Origin: Saussurea involucrata
Lineage: Eukaryota > Streptophyta > Magnoliopsida > Asterales > Asteraceae
Direction of reading: 5' to 3'
NCBI GenBank assembly: GCA_033807775.1
Contig: CM066313.1
Coordinates: 90,219,484 to 90,283,483, forward strand
Length of the DNA: 64,000 nt
Shown: positions 11,482 through 20,893 of the stretch, in pieces
Numbering within the stretch: the first letter of the stretch is position 1
How the letters are laid out: every line of letters starts with the position of its first letter
Notes under the pieces: generated by a model
What the model saw: the letters and a program-made list of their open reading frames with translations, nothing else
What the model was told of the DNA's origin: nothing
Databases searched by the model: none
Translations under genes and position numbers: made by a program

Positions 11482-13374
11482 ATGGCTCAACAAACTAATT
11501 TTGTGTTCTCTAAAACTCCTTTGATAGATACTGAAAAGTTTGGCATTTGGGCCGAGCTATTTGAATGTCACGTTCGTGGCAAAAGTCAAAAAATTTGGGA
11601 TATTATAGAAAATGGGAATTTTAACCCTACTATTATAAAAAATAATGTTATTGTTGATAAACCTGTTAAGGACTGGACTCCCGCTGAAGAATCTCTTTTT
11701 TGTTTAAATTTTGAGGCTAAAAATATATTATATGCTGCTTTAACTTCCGATGAAATAGAAAGAGTATATACCTGTAAAACTGCTAATCAAATCTGGCAAA
11801 GCTTGAGTGACACTCATCGTGGAAATACTCAAGTTAAAAGTTCTAAAATAAACATTTTAGTTCATGATTATGAATTATTTGAAATGTCAAAAGATGAGTC
11901 AATCGACTCAATGTTTAAACGTTTTAACCTCATTATGACTACTTTGAAGGGATTAGGTCGTACTTATCCTAATGAGGATTATGTAAGGAAAATTCTTCGA
12001 GCACTTCCTTCGGAGTGGATGGCAAAAATCACATCCTTGGAAGACTCCCGAGATCTCGCAACTATGAAGCTCGATGATCTCATCGGCAATCTTAAAGTGC
12101 ACGAAATCGCACTAAAAAGAAATCAAGTCCGGGAGCAAGTCAAAAAGAAATCCATCGCTCTCAAGGTCGTTGCCTCAAAAGAAAAGGAAGAGGAGGAAGA
12201 TACAAGTTCATCCGATGATGAACCCGAAAATCTTGACGATTTAGTCAAGTTGGTAAGAAAACTTTCTAAACTTCTATCTAACAAAAAGTTTGCCAATATT
12301 GATAGGTTTCAAGAAAATGAAGACTACCGTCGTGGTGGTAAAAACCAAAGTCGCAACGTCCACAAAAGTGAAGACAAATATGACGAATCTAGCGACGATG
12401 AAAAAGCCAATAAAAAGAAAGGCTTTTGCTATGTGTGTGGTGACAAGGATCACTATGCAAGTGTGTGTCCGAAACGAGCAAAACAAATCAACACACCAAA
12501 AGCTTTAGTTGGAGGCGCGTTGAGCGCAAGCATAAATGAGGCCCAAAATTTTTGTTTCATGGCCGACCATGATAATGAGGTATCTTCATCATATTCTTCT
12601 AAAAATAATTATGATAATAATTATAGTGATAATTATTATAGTGACGATGAAAATAATCTTGACGAATTATATAAATCATTTCATGATATGGCTGCTCTCG
12701 CAAATAAATATAAAGATGAAATTTCTAATTTAAAAGAAACCGTATCTGTATATAAAAAGGAAATAGATGACGGTAAACAAAAATCTGCTCATGATTTAGA
12801 TGTTATCACTAAATTAGAAAATAAATTAAGTGAAAAAGATGTCTGTAAATCTTGTGTTATTTTAAATGATAAAATTGCATGCTTAAGTGAAAATAAAAAT
12901 GAAAGTGTTGCATGTACAAAATGCGAGTCTCTTGAAAATGAAGTTGCATGTTTAAATGCTAAATGTAAATCGCATGAGAAAAATGACTTATTAGCAAATG
13001 CTTTTAATAGTAGCAATGATAAAGTGCTTAAAATGCTAAATATGCCTAATCGTATAAATTGTCGTAAAGGCATTGGTTCCGATACATGTGTTGATAAATG
13101 TTCGTGTAAACCCATTAAAAGATTTTTTGCATCTCCTAAAGTTGATACGAGAAAACCCCCATATATGTCAAAAATGAAAAATGTGAATTATGGGAGGAAA
13201 CCGCATGCTCGTATGTATATTGGTAATTTTTCTAGATCTAAAAATAATGCGAATATAAATGCTTCATTTTACGTCTATGATGAATACGATCGTAAAATCA
13301 AAATGGTTAGAAAATGGATTCCGAAAGGAATGTTTAATGTTGATAATCCCGGTGGGATGCGTTTGTGGTTTTAA
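11482..13374 (+). CDS. gag: Gag polyprotein of Sirevirus-like retrotransposon
   Basis: A 630-residue nucleocapsid/capsid protein that would form cytoplasmic virus-like particles. Residues 1-215 match the retrotran_gag_2/UBN2 type seen in plant Copia elements. A Lys/Glu-rich stretch follows, then a CCHC zinc knuckle, Cys316-x2-Cys319-x4-His324-x4-Cys329, for RNA binding. Residues 390-500 are strongly charged and heptad-like, a probable coiled coil, with several Cys-x2-Cys pairs after it. The ATG is the first after the primer site. The protein stops at a C-terminal Asn-Pro-Gly-Gly...Leu-Trp-Phe, the point where full-length relatives continue into protease, so this is gag without pol and not a random truncation. 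No internal stop or frameshift. Its codons are more AT-rich than those of the pectin acetylesterase gene. Confidence 0.92.
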   Translation: MAQQTNFVFSKTPLIDTEKFGIWAELFECHVRGKSQKIWDIIENGNFNPTIIKNNVIVDKPVKDWTPAEESLFCLNFEAKNILYAALTSDEIERVYTCKTANQIWQSLSDTHRGNTQVKSSKINILVHDYELFEMSKDESIDSMFKRFNLIMTTLKGLGRTYPNEDYVRKILRALPSEWMAKITSLEDSRDLATMKLDDLIGNLKVHEIALKRNQVREQVKKKSIALKVVASKEKEEEEDTSSSDDEPENLDDLVKLVRKLSKLLSNKKFANIDRFQENEDYRRGGKNQSRNVHKSEDKYDESSDDEKANKKKGFCYVCGDKDHYASVCPKRAKQINTPKALVGGALSASINEAQNFCFMADHDNEVSSSYSSKNNYDNNYSDNYYSDDENNLDELYKSFHDMAALANKYKDEISNLKETVSVYKKEIDDGKQKSAHDLDVITKLENKLSEKDVCKSCVILNDKIACLSENKNESVACTKCESLENEVACLNAKCKSHEKNDLLANAFNSSNDKVLKMLNMPNRINCRKGIGSDTCVDKCSCKPIKRFFASPKVDTRKPPYMSKMKNVNYGRKPHARMYIGNFSRSKNNANINASFYVYDEYDRKIKMVRKWIPKGMFNVDNPGGMRLWF

Positions 13375-14034
13375 ACCATTTATATGGCTTTGTATGTTTG
13401 TCGTGTTTGTTTTATGTCGACAACATATTTTTTGCAGTTTAATGTTTTATACTAACTGTTAAAAGGACCCATATGAAAAGGGTACCACGAAATATTTTCT
13501 TTGCCTTTTGTAGGTGTTTCCTGACGAGGATATAATACGTGTTTCCTGGCGAGGTTATAATACGTGGTTTCCTGGCGAGGTTATAATACGTGGTTACCTG
13601 CCGAGGTTATAATACGTGGTTACCTGCCGAGGTTATAATACGTGGTTACCTGCCGAGGTTATAATACGTGGTTACCTGACGAGGTCATAATACGTGGTGA
13701 TTTTTGCTCACATAAAATTAACCGAAAATTGAAGCCTTAAGATCCGTTTTGGTGCAAGTGTTTCGTATTGGTTTGTATATCTTATGTCTCTATTGCTTTT
13801 TGCATTTTATTTTATCCCTCAAATTTTATAAAATCAAATTGATATCGTTATTAATTTGAGGGGGAGCGTTTTAGCTCTTTTACCCATGAGTTTATGCTCT
13901 CTCAATTATATGCATATTTTGAGGGGGAGCATCTCTCGAGGGGGAGCATACCGTCTTTCTTAACCCTTTTTGCTTCGACAAACGGGGGAGAGAAACCGCA
14001 CATGCTCTTGCTTAGCGGTTGTGTTTGTCATCAT
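13375..14034 (+). other. gag-to-PPT noncoding region with repeated GGGGGAG tracts
   Basis: No ORF. GGGGGAG occurs near 13861, 13923, 13940 and 13984, before the final tract at 14041. Repeated polypurine tracts upstream of the 3' LTR are a Sirevirus hallmark. In an autonomous element roughly 3-4 kb of pol would precede this region. Confidence 0.75.
13514..13697 (+). repeat. 26-bp tandem repeat, about seven units
   Basis: Units of 25-26 bp reading GTGGTTACCTGCCGAGG followed by TTATAATAC. The first three vary at TTTCC/TTACC and GACGAGG/GGCGAGG; the middle three are identical. It lies shortly after the gag stop, so it would be in the 3' UTR of the gag RNA. Confidence 0.85.
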
Positions 14035-14049
14035 CAAAAAGGGGGAGAT
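14035..14049 (+). other. polypurine tract
   Basis: AAAAAGGGGGAGAT immediately before the 3' LTR (TGTTGG); it would prime plus-strand synthesis. Confidence 0.9.
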
Positions 14050-15269
14050 TGTTGGTGCAAGTGTACCACATCTCTATATATTTATATATATTTATTTTGA
14101 TGATTACAAACACACCGCATTATTGTTTATCTAACAATTTAATCCAAGTGTGCAGTTGTTGAAGAACACGAAGATTTAATCTGAAGGGTTCAAAGACGGA
14201 AGTGTTTACGTCGTCATTATTGTTTATAACTAATAATGATAAACACCCTAAAATAATATACCACTTGGATATTTCTAAAAACCTTAAATAATTTATTTAA
14301 ATAAGTTTATTAAGAAGATCCAGCAGATTTGGTTGCGTCCTGGAAAGTCCTTTTTCTGACGGCGGTATACCGCGGCGGTACAGCCGGTATACCGCGGGTA
14401 CACTACGGCCGGTATACCGCGGCGGTACAGCCGGTATACCGCGGGTACACTACGGCCGGTATACCGCGGCTGTTCAGCCGGTATACCGCGGCAGGCTCCG
14501 TGTTTGATTCTGATTGGTTGAAGTACTTTTTCGTACGGCCGGTATACCGCGAGTCCCAGCCGGTATACCGCGGGTACGTAATTCCAGAAGTCAACTTTGC
14601 ATAGAGCCGTGAGTGTCAGTGTACTTTCTGACCGCGGTATACCGCGGTGTGCAAGGCGGTATACCGCCAGGTCATGTGACCGTTGGAAGTCTTCATGCTA
14701 TATATATTACATGCTGGTGATGAAGATCAGCAGACCACAAAGAGAACACACAACAGCAACAACCAACAGCAAACTCTCAGCTCTCTCACTCTCACTTATT
14801 TTATATATATATATTTTATAAAACACTTTTTATAAAATATCCAAGTGTGAGATATTATACAAGAGTGATTACCCATTGTGAGTTATACTCCTCTTGTAAG
14901 TATTTGAATAACGGGTGTGTGATCCTGTACATCTCAATAAGCTGAGGCTTAGAGAACCGTTTACTTTGCTCTGTATTTGGTTTGTATTCTACCGTAAAGA
15001 ATACATTTATTGGATCGTGTCGGGAAGTGTCTCGGCTGCTGGTTTATCACAGTTGGTGGTAAATCAGTAAATCTCGTTGTCAAGTATTCTCTTTCCCTTA
15101 TCTATTTACATTTCCGCTGTGCATTTAAATTATATCTGTTTATATAATTGTTGTATACTTATTTATTTATACTCTGCTTTATTTATTCTTTATTTATTTG
15201 TAAAAAGAATTTTTTTTTTGAAAGTAAAAGATTTAAATACAACCTCCCCCCCCCTTAGGTTGTCCAACA
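14050..15269 (+). repeat. 3' LTR of the gag-only element
   Basis: 1,220 bp, essentially identical to the 5' LTR (one extra A at the GAATTTT run near 15209). The palindrome array lies at 14362-14669. Confidence 0.95.
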
Positions 15270-15274
15270 ATAAG

Positions 15275-15954
15275 AATGAATCTCTACCCTTTGATGCACA
15301 TTAAGATGAGATTCACCGAGATGCACCTTATCAATCCCCGTATCAAGCACAATTCATATATGGGTTTGAGATTAAAAGTGATCATGGGTCAACCGGTCAA
15401 GACCCCTTCTTACCTTCTCACCTTAATTTTTTCTCACACGATTCTTCGTCTTTTATCGACTATAGAAATTGAAGAAGGTGATGATAGTTGATATCCTTTT
15501 TCTGGCTTCGTCCTTGTTATTTATACTGTCAAACTAGCATTACACTCGAGTTGCACTGATATAGTTAAACTGTAACATGGCTTAAGTTCGACAGATTCGA
15601 CGAATCGATTTGCATCTAATCTTACATAAACCTAGATATATAGAGTTTGTCGAGTTATCAACCCATTATGCAGCTCATATGTGAAATTGTGAATTCGGCT
15701 GAATTAATGTATAGTTGAGTAGACAATTAAGATAGATGATTTTTATTTAAATCTAATCGTGCACAAACAATCATACACATAGATGACTTGACGAGCTCTC
15801 CAACATGTTCTTCTACTTCATGAATTTTGGGTCAATTGGCAAAAAGATTATATAAAATGCAAAACTTCCACTTTTCAACACGTTCGTGTTGATATGCAAG
15901 GGCAAACTTACTCACAGAGGAGGGAGTGGATGGACCCTCGTTTGATCGTCCTGT
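15275..15954. other. no recognisable gene
   Basis: Old flanking DNA interrupted by the retroelement. A 71-codon plus frame at 15276-15491 has no recognisable motif. Confidence 0.35.
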
Positions 15955-16340
15955 CGTAATGGAACTTTTTTACTGGTTGTATATGGGCGTCCATTTACTT
16001 TTGAAGTGTGTTATCATATATTTTTCAAACAAGACTTAAAACAAAACTATGAGGTTGATGGAGTGGTTGGGACATTGCTTCTTTTGTTGTAGGTCATGGG
16101 TTCCAATCTTGTTGGCGGCCAAAAAACTTTTCAAAAAAGGTTGGTGGAATGGTTGAGGCTTTTGTAAATTTGGTGCCACCAAGATTGAAATCTATATGAC
16201 ATACAGGGAAAAAAGTAGCGTCTCGACCATTCCATCAACCTCATAGTTTTGTTTTAAGTTCTATTTGAAAAGTATATGAGAGCACACTTCAAAATTAAAC
16301 GGGTGCACAAATACAACCGGTAAAAGAATTCCATATGGAA
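15955..16340. mobile_element. foldback element
   Basis: Arms of about 110 nt at roughly 15960-16070 and 16225-16335 are inverted copies at about 80% identity (shared ACTTAAAACAAAACTATGAG and GTTGATGGAATGGT-type words). They are separated by a loop of about 150 nt. No ORF and no clear target duplication. Confidence 0.65.
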
Positions 16341-16724
16341 AAACCAAAAAAGTCTCTCAAAATTTACAAAAGAACTTAAAAATATCTTTTGAAATCAGCA
16401 AAAAAATTGAAAAATTCTTGAAATCAATCAAAAAAATCCCTCGAAAATCAACAAAAAAACCCTCCGATGACGTAATTCGGCTAAAAGCACATTGAACAAA
16501 TTTGTGGATATTTGATCCAATTTTAAGGTACATCCACTCAAAAAAAATCTTGAGCTTGCCATTGTTGATATGTACGTAAAAAGCATCATATAAAATAATT
16601 CTGGATCTAATTGTTATGATACGTTTATTTGCAATTATTACAAATTAATCATTATATAAAAAAAATACATAAGAACGTTAAATTAAGGAATACTGATTGA
16701 TTATGGACAACTTACAACTGCTAA
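16341..16724. other. AT-rich spacer, no gene
   Basis: A-rich with AAATCAGCAAAAAA-like runs near 16380-16465; nothing else seen. Confidence 0.4.
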
Positions 16725-17163
16725 TTTATAATAGAGTAAACTACAAATTTCGTCCCTGTGTATACCACTTTCTTTGAAACTCGTCCCTATGCTTCAATAA
16801 CTGCAATATCATCCCTTGAGTTTGCAAAATGCTTTGAAAGGGGTCCATTATCGTTAACTTCGTTAAAAAACTCAGTTAAGTGAAGGGGTATTTTCGTCTT
16901 TTTACACCTTTTTGTCTTTTCTGTTAAATTAAAATTAAAATAAAATATTTTATATTATATATATATATATATACACATATCCTACGATGGTCCAGCCACC
17001 ACCTCCACCTCCAACCTTCAACAAACCATAGCCCATAGGGACGGAAAACATAGTTTACTCGAATAAATAATAATAATAAGAACAAGATCAGCAACAACAA
17101 GCATGAAGCTGTTGATTTTAAGTTGTGTGTATGGATAAAGCTTCCGAGCGTTGGACTTCAAGC

Positions 17164-17607
17164 ATATCAGTTGGATCTTCCACATGAATTGGGGAGCGTG
17201 TGATGCTTAAGGTATTCTCGTGGAAAGGTGTGATAAGGTTTGGTAAACGTGGAAAGTTGAGTCCTCGTTTTCTTGGACCTTTCACCATAACTAAGAGAGT
17301 TGGACTTCAAGCATATCAGTTGGATCTTCCACATGAATTGGAAGGAATCCACAATACCTTTCATGTCTGTTATCTTCGGAAATGTTTAGCCTAAGAGAAT
17401 GATGTAATTCCACTTACTGGAGTAAGAGTGGATGAGAAGAGTCGTTGCGTGGAGGAACCAAAAGCAATTTTAGAAAGATCGATTAAGAATCTACGACATA
17501 AGGATGTGGTTATGTTGAAAGTACAATGGAAACATCACAAAGGTGCTAACGTGACGTTAGAAGCTGAAGAGGATATGAAGATTAAATATCCTCATTTATT
17601 TACCTAA
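17164..17607 (+). pseudogene. pol: Gypsy (Ty3-type) pol C-terminus fragment
   Basis: The frame starting near 17200 reads through WKGVIRFGKRGKLSPRFLGP, LDLPHELEGIHNTFHVCYL and RCVEEPKAI, ending KYPHLFT before TAA at 17605-17607. These are the conserved linker and chromodomain-like end of plant chromovirus (Tekay/Del-type) integrases. One in-frame TAA at 17392-17394 interrupts it. Everything upstream (gag, protease, RT, most of integrase) is missing. A 42-nt piece of this region (17299-17341) also sits just upstream at about 17151-17192, apparently out of place, so the 5' break involved a duplication or template switch. Confidence 0.85.
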
Positions 17608-17637
17608 CTTTGATTTCGGGGAAGAAATCATTTTCAA

Positions 17638-17649
17638 TTTGGGGAGATT
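17638..17649 (+). other. polypurine tract of the Gypsy remnant
   Basis: TTGGGGAGATT immediately precedes the LTR start TGTAACACC. Confidence 0.8.
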
Positions 17650-18267
17650 TGTAACACCTCGAAATTTCCAATGTTAATGTACTTTTATTTTGGGAAGAAT
17701 GTTTAAAATAATAGAAGGTAATTATTTTAAACGGAATGTCGAGAAGGGGTAAAATAGTATTTGACCAAAGTTGAGGCAATTTGTGAAATGTAAAACTATG
17801 GGGTTGATTCTGTCAATTGATAATAGTTGTGTATGTATAAGAAGTGAAGGTCGTCTGATCAATTCAGATTATCTCAAATTGGTTTTGGAAAGTCGGTTCA
17901 AGCAGAGCAATTAGCAATCTCATTCGGTAAGAAACCTAATCGACTTCTGTAAGTAATTATGATCATAAAGCTATTTGTTTATCAATTAGATATTGATACT
18001 TTGGTAAATAGGTTTGGATTTTGGATTTAATCGGTTGATTGGATTTGCAAACTCTGAGTTCGAACACCCCAGGTGAGTTCATCTATTTCCAAATATTTTT
18101 ATTTGAAATTGAATGAGATATTTGATGGCAATATATCTAAATGACTGGATAAACATGTATTGTAATGAAATCGACCAAGAAACTGAACTTAGATGAATTT
18201 TTAGAGTAAAATTGACGTACCGATTGAAGTCCTGTTATCGAAGATACGGTATGGAGTCCGGAATTGA

Positions 18268-18383
18268 TGAGATCCGGTATTGGATCCGAAATTGATGAGA
18301 TCCAGTATTGGATCCAGAATTGAGGAGATCCGGTATTGGATCCAGAATTGAGGAGATCCGGTATTGGATCCGGAATTGATGAG
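18268..18383 (+). repeat. 28-bp tandem repeat in the Gypsy LTR
   Basis: Four units of GAGATCCGGTATTGGATCC plus AGAATTGAG/T, differing at few positions. Confidence 0.85.
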
Positions 18384-18791
18384 ATCCAGTTTAGGATCCG
18401 GTTTCAATTGGAGTTCCGGACTTGGTATTGGATTCCGGATGATTCCGCACTTTGAGTCCGGAATACTTTTCCGGATAGTTCCGGATTTGGGTTCCGAATA
18501 AGGGATTTTTCCGGATATAGTTTCCGGGTGTATTATCTAGTTAAGTTTTCTAAATATTTTCTCGGGGCACTGCCCCCAGACCCCGCAAGGGCGTTGCCTC
18601 TTGACCCCATCCGCTACCGGGTAGCGGAACCCCCGTGCTAAGTCGCTGAAGGGGGACAATTGAGGATAAGAATACGATAGGATATCTAGTATTCTTAGCG
18701 TTGAGAATATGATGCGAGATGTTGCGTGTTTATGTTGTTATGCATATACGTTAGTAAGTGTAATAGATCCATAGATACTGGCAATCTTTGT

Positions 18792-19020
18792 AACGTGGAA
18801 TAGGCATAAAGTAACTTGTAATTCCCGTTGACATGAAATGAAGAATAAGCATAAAGTAACTTGTAATTCTCATTTCGTGAGGTGATGAGAAATGAGGAAT
18901 AGACATAAAGTAAATTGTAATTCCTGATTTCTATGGGAAGGTAAGAGATAGACATAAATTAAATTGTAATCTCTACTTCCACTCCAAGAAATAGGCATAA
19001 AGTAAATTGTAATTTCTTGG
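18792..19020. other. five consecutive hairpins with a conserved 19-nt loop and covarying stems
   Basis: Loops at 18802-18820, 18847-18865, 18901-18919, 18950-18968 and 18993-19011 are each exactly 19 nt and follow AGRCATAAAKTAAMTTGTA (the second starts AAG). The flanking sequences differ between units, but each pairs with itself: AACGtGGAAT/ATTCCCGTT, GAAATGAaGAAT/ATTCTCATTTC, AGAAATgAGGAAT/ATTCCTgATTTCT, GGAAGgTAaGAGAT/ATCTCTACTTCC and CCAAGAAAT/ATTTCTTGG (lower case marks bulges or mismatches). The stem is kept while its sequence changes. Function unknown. Confidence 0.8.
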
Positions 19021-19649
19021 ACATGAGCGATGATCTAGAATCTGTAATGATTCGTAGTAGGCTCTTGAATGTGATGATATGACTTTCTGAATGTTAGTCA
19101 TGCTCATGGGATCGGGTATGTTCCCGTCATCACAAGATGAGTATGTGTATGGTAAGAATGGTTGCAAACCAGTTTGTTTATACGCTTTGATTACTTGAGT
19201 TTCCAAAGCTGCTACAGTTTTAATTTGAAAATGGATGTTCTCACTAGGCGTAAGCCTAATCGTTTCAAATTAAATTTTCTTACCAGGTACGAGTTTGGGG
19301 AAGTAGCGGGAAGAGGGACGAGTGTTTTGATATACGACTTTTGGTGCTAAGTGGAGAAGTTAGCTTATACGATGATGTTTTTGATGAATAATTTAGACAT
19401 CCAATTTAATCTAATCATAGTTATCAGGATTAGATTGATAGGTTGTTTTGATTATTCAAAATGTGTATATGGACCCTCATAGTTAATTCTTTGCTTATGT
19501 ATAAAAGTTTGGATGAAATTATGATTAATTCTGTTAAATTTTAAGGTTTAAATTGACCCTGATTTTTAGGGTGTTACACATAGGGACGAGTTTCAAAGAA
19601 AGTGGTATACCACATGGATGAAATTTGTATATTACTCTTTATAATAAAA

Positions 19650-19680
19650 CTAGTATTGTGCACCGCGCGTTGCGCGGTGA
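19650..19680 (-). mobile_element. Helitron 3' terminus
   Basis: On the minus strand: a perfect 8-bp stem CACCGCGC/GCGCGGTG (19661-19679), a short spacer, then CTAG followed by T. This is the canonical Helitron 3' end. The body runs rightwards over 19681-20610 and continues after the inserted retroelement at 29665 to about 30230. The 5' TC end is not identified and no helicase ORF is present. Confidence 0.65.
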
Positions 19681-20605
19681 CGATAAACATTTTTCGATTT
19701 TTTTGTACCAAGTTAAATAATTTGACCCTTTACGTATTAGATATTTTTCTTGAAAAAAAACATTTTCATATTAGATATTAAACTAATAAAACCAGTATTT
19801 CACTTTATATATATGAAACCACCTCATCATTTCATGTTGTTCTTTTGGCCAAAATGTAGTCAAAGTTATCTCATCCGTTTTTCCCAACCATCTATTATGA
19901 CTTCAGTTTTACCTAAGTCACAAATACACGTTACAACATCTACATGAAACTATATATTACATAGAAATATTACTAAGGAGTTACATTCGAAAATTGGAAC
20001 CACTAACAATACATATGAAATTAAAAATACAAATAGATTAATCTAATAAGTTTTTTACATGAATAAAAAATGAGAGGTTTTAAAATACAATAATTTTTTA
20101 AAAACTATATTTATATAGAGACCTAGTTAAATGAAAAAATCAAAGATTTTAGATTAAATGAGAAGTTAAATAAAGATATAATAATATTGTATCCATAAAA
20201 AAGTAACAAAATAAATCAAAAGATTGATGCATGTGATAAAACTATTGATTTATAATCATTGTTACCATACAATTAACAATTTAAGTTATCTATAATCATT
20301 AGTAAGTTATTGATTATGAAAAAATAAAACTAAATAAAAATATGAAGTCTTGATTTATAAACATTTATTACCTTACTAAATAAATAAATAAAGTTTAGAT
20401 TTATAATCATTGTTAGTATACCAAACAAAAACAAAAACAATAAGATTTATGTTAAAACCATTAAACTTTGGTTGAAATAATTTAAAAAAAACAAAAAAAA
20501 AACAATATAAATTTAACTTAATCATCCATGGGTTTTGCTATATTTAGCCAAACATCATTTCACATTTTTCAACAACATCAAACAATCCTTTATATATACA
20601 TCTTC
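19681..20605 (-). other. Helitron-like body, AT-rich, no gene
   Basis: AT-rich with no ORF of substance. From 20411 onward it is the first copy of a tandem duplication whose second copy lies at about 29849-30228. Confidence 0.5.
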
Positions 20606-20610
20606 ATTAC
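20606..20610. repeat. target-site duplication ATTAC (left)
   Basis: ATTAC precedes the LTR at 20611 and recurs at 29660-29664. The intact site, TTCATTACCTATG, exists in the second duplication unit near 30037. Confidence 0.95.
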
Positions 20611-20893
20611 TGTGAGTCTCAGATCCGTGCAACGATTAGTGAAATCAAACAAATAAACAATAAGGTATACGATTTCAACTGGTTATCTCTATTAAGCTTT
20701 CAATTTGAGAGAGAATTACAATAAAAGAGTAGGAAAGCAAATGAGACAACTAGCCTATTTTTCTAAGGCTAAGTTGCTTTATATATGGCGGACCCGTGGT
20801 TAACAAGCCCACGACCCGTTCACTAATTAAACTCAAAATAAAGAATTACAATTTAAACCCTGAACTTTAAATCAACATAAACTGACCCTAACA
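20611..20893 (-). repeat. 3' LTR (minus-strand element)
   Basis: On the minus strand it starts TGTTAGGG and ends GACTCACA, 283 bp. A minus-strand TATATAAAG lies at about 20774-20788. Confidence 0.93.

Larger units (their letters stand above)
10191..15269 (+). mobile_element. gag-only non-autonomous Sirevirus-like (Ty1/Copia) LTR retrotransposon
   Basis: A complete 5,079-bp element: LTR, tRNA-iMet primer site, one 630-codon gag, a tandem-repeat block, repeated GGGGGAG tracts, the final polypurine tract and the second LTR, between perfect ATAAG duplications. Protease, integrase, reverse transcriptase and RNase H are all absent: only 675 bp lie between the gag stop and the 3' LTR. The two LTRs, read side by side, differ by a single inserted A in an A/T run, so insertion was very recent. 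The intact gag suggests it supplies or shares particles while using pol from a full-length relative elsewhere. The Sirevirus assignment rests on gag type, GGGGGAG repeats and palindrome-rich LTRs. Confidence 0.9.
17650..19578 (+). repeat. 3' LTR of a 5'-truncated Gypsy element
   Basis: Starts TGTAACACCTCG and ends GGTGTTACA, 1,929 bp. It contains a 28-bp tandem repeat (18268-18383), TCCGGA/CCGGAT words (18420-18530), a GC-hairpin cluster (about 18560-18640) and the hairpin series at 18792-19020. No matching 5' LTR lies in the window. Confidence 0.85.
16734..19637. mobile_element. Mutator-like (MULE/MITE) element with nested Gypsy fragment
   Basis: The left end GAGTAAACTACAAATTTCGTCCC and the right end GAAATTTGTATATTACTC are inverted repeats extending about 55 nt. 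The 9-bp TTTATAATA is duplicated perfectly at 16725-16733 and 19638-19646, which identifies a Mutator-superfamily insertion. The Gypsy remnant (about 17150-19578) lies inside. A second TIR-like word (CATAGTTTACTC) near 17050 suggests an earlier rearrangement. No transposase ORF. Confidence 0.75.

Noticed and set aside
12274..12733. Frames overlapping gag on other strands and phases
   Set aside because: Shadows of the 630-codon gag frame.
13514..13697. Possible CRISPR array
   Set aside because: Units are directly contiguous with no unique spacers and sit inside a plant retrotransposon.
15955..16340. miRNA precursor
   Set aside because: Arms of 110 nt at about 80% identity with a large loop fit a foldback transposon better; no small-RNA evidence available.
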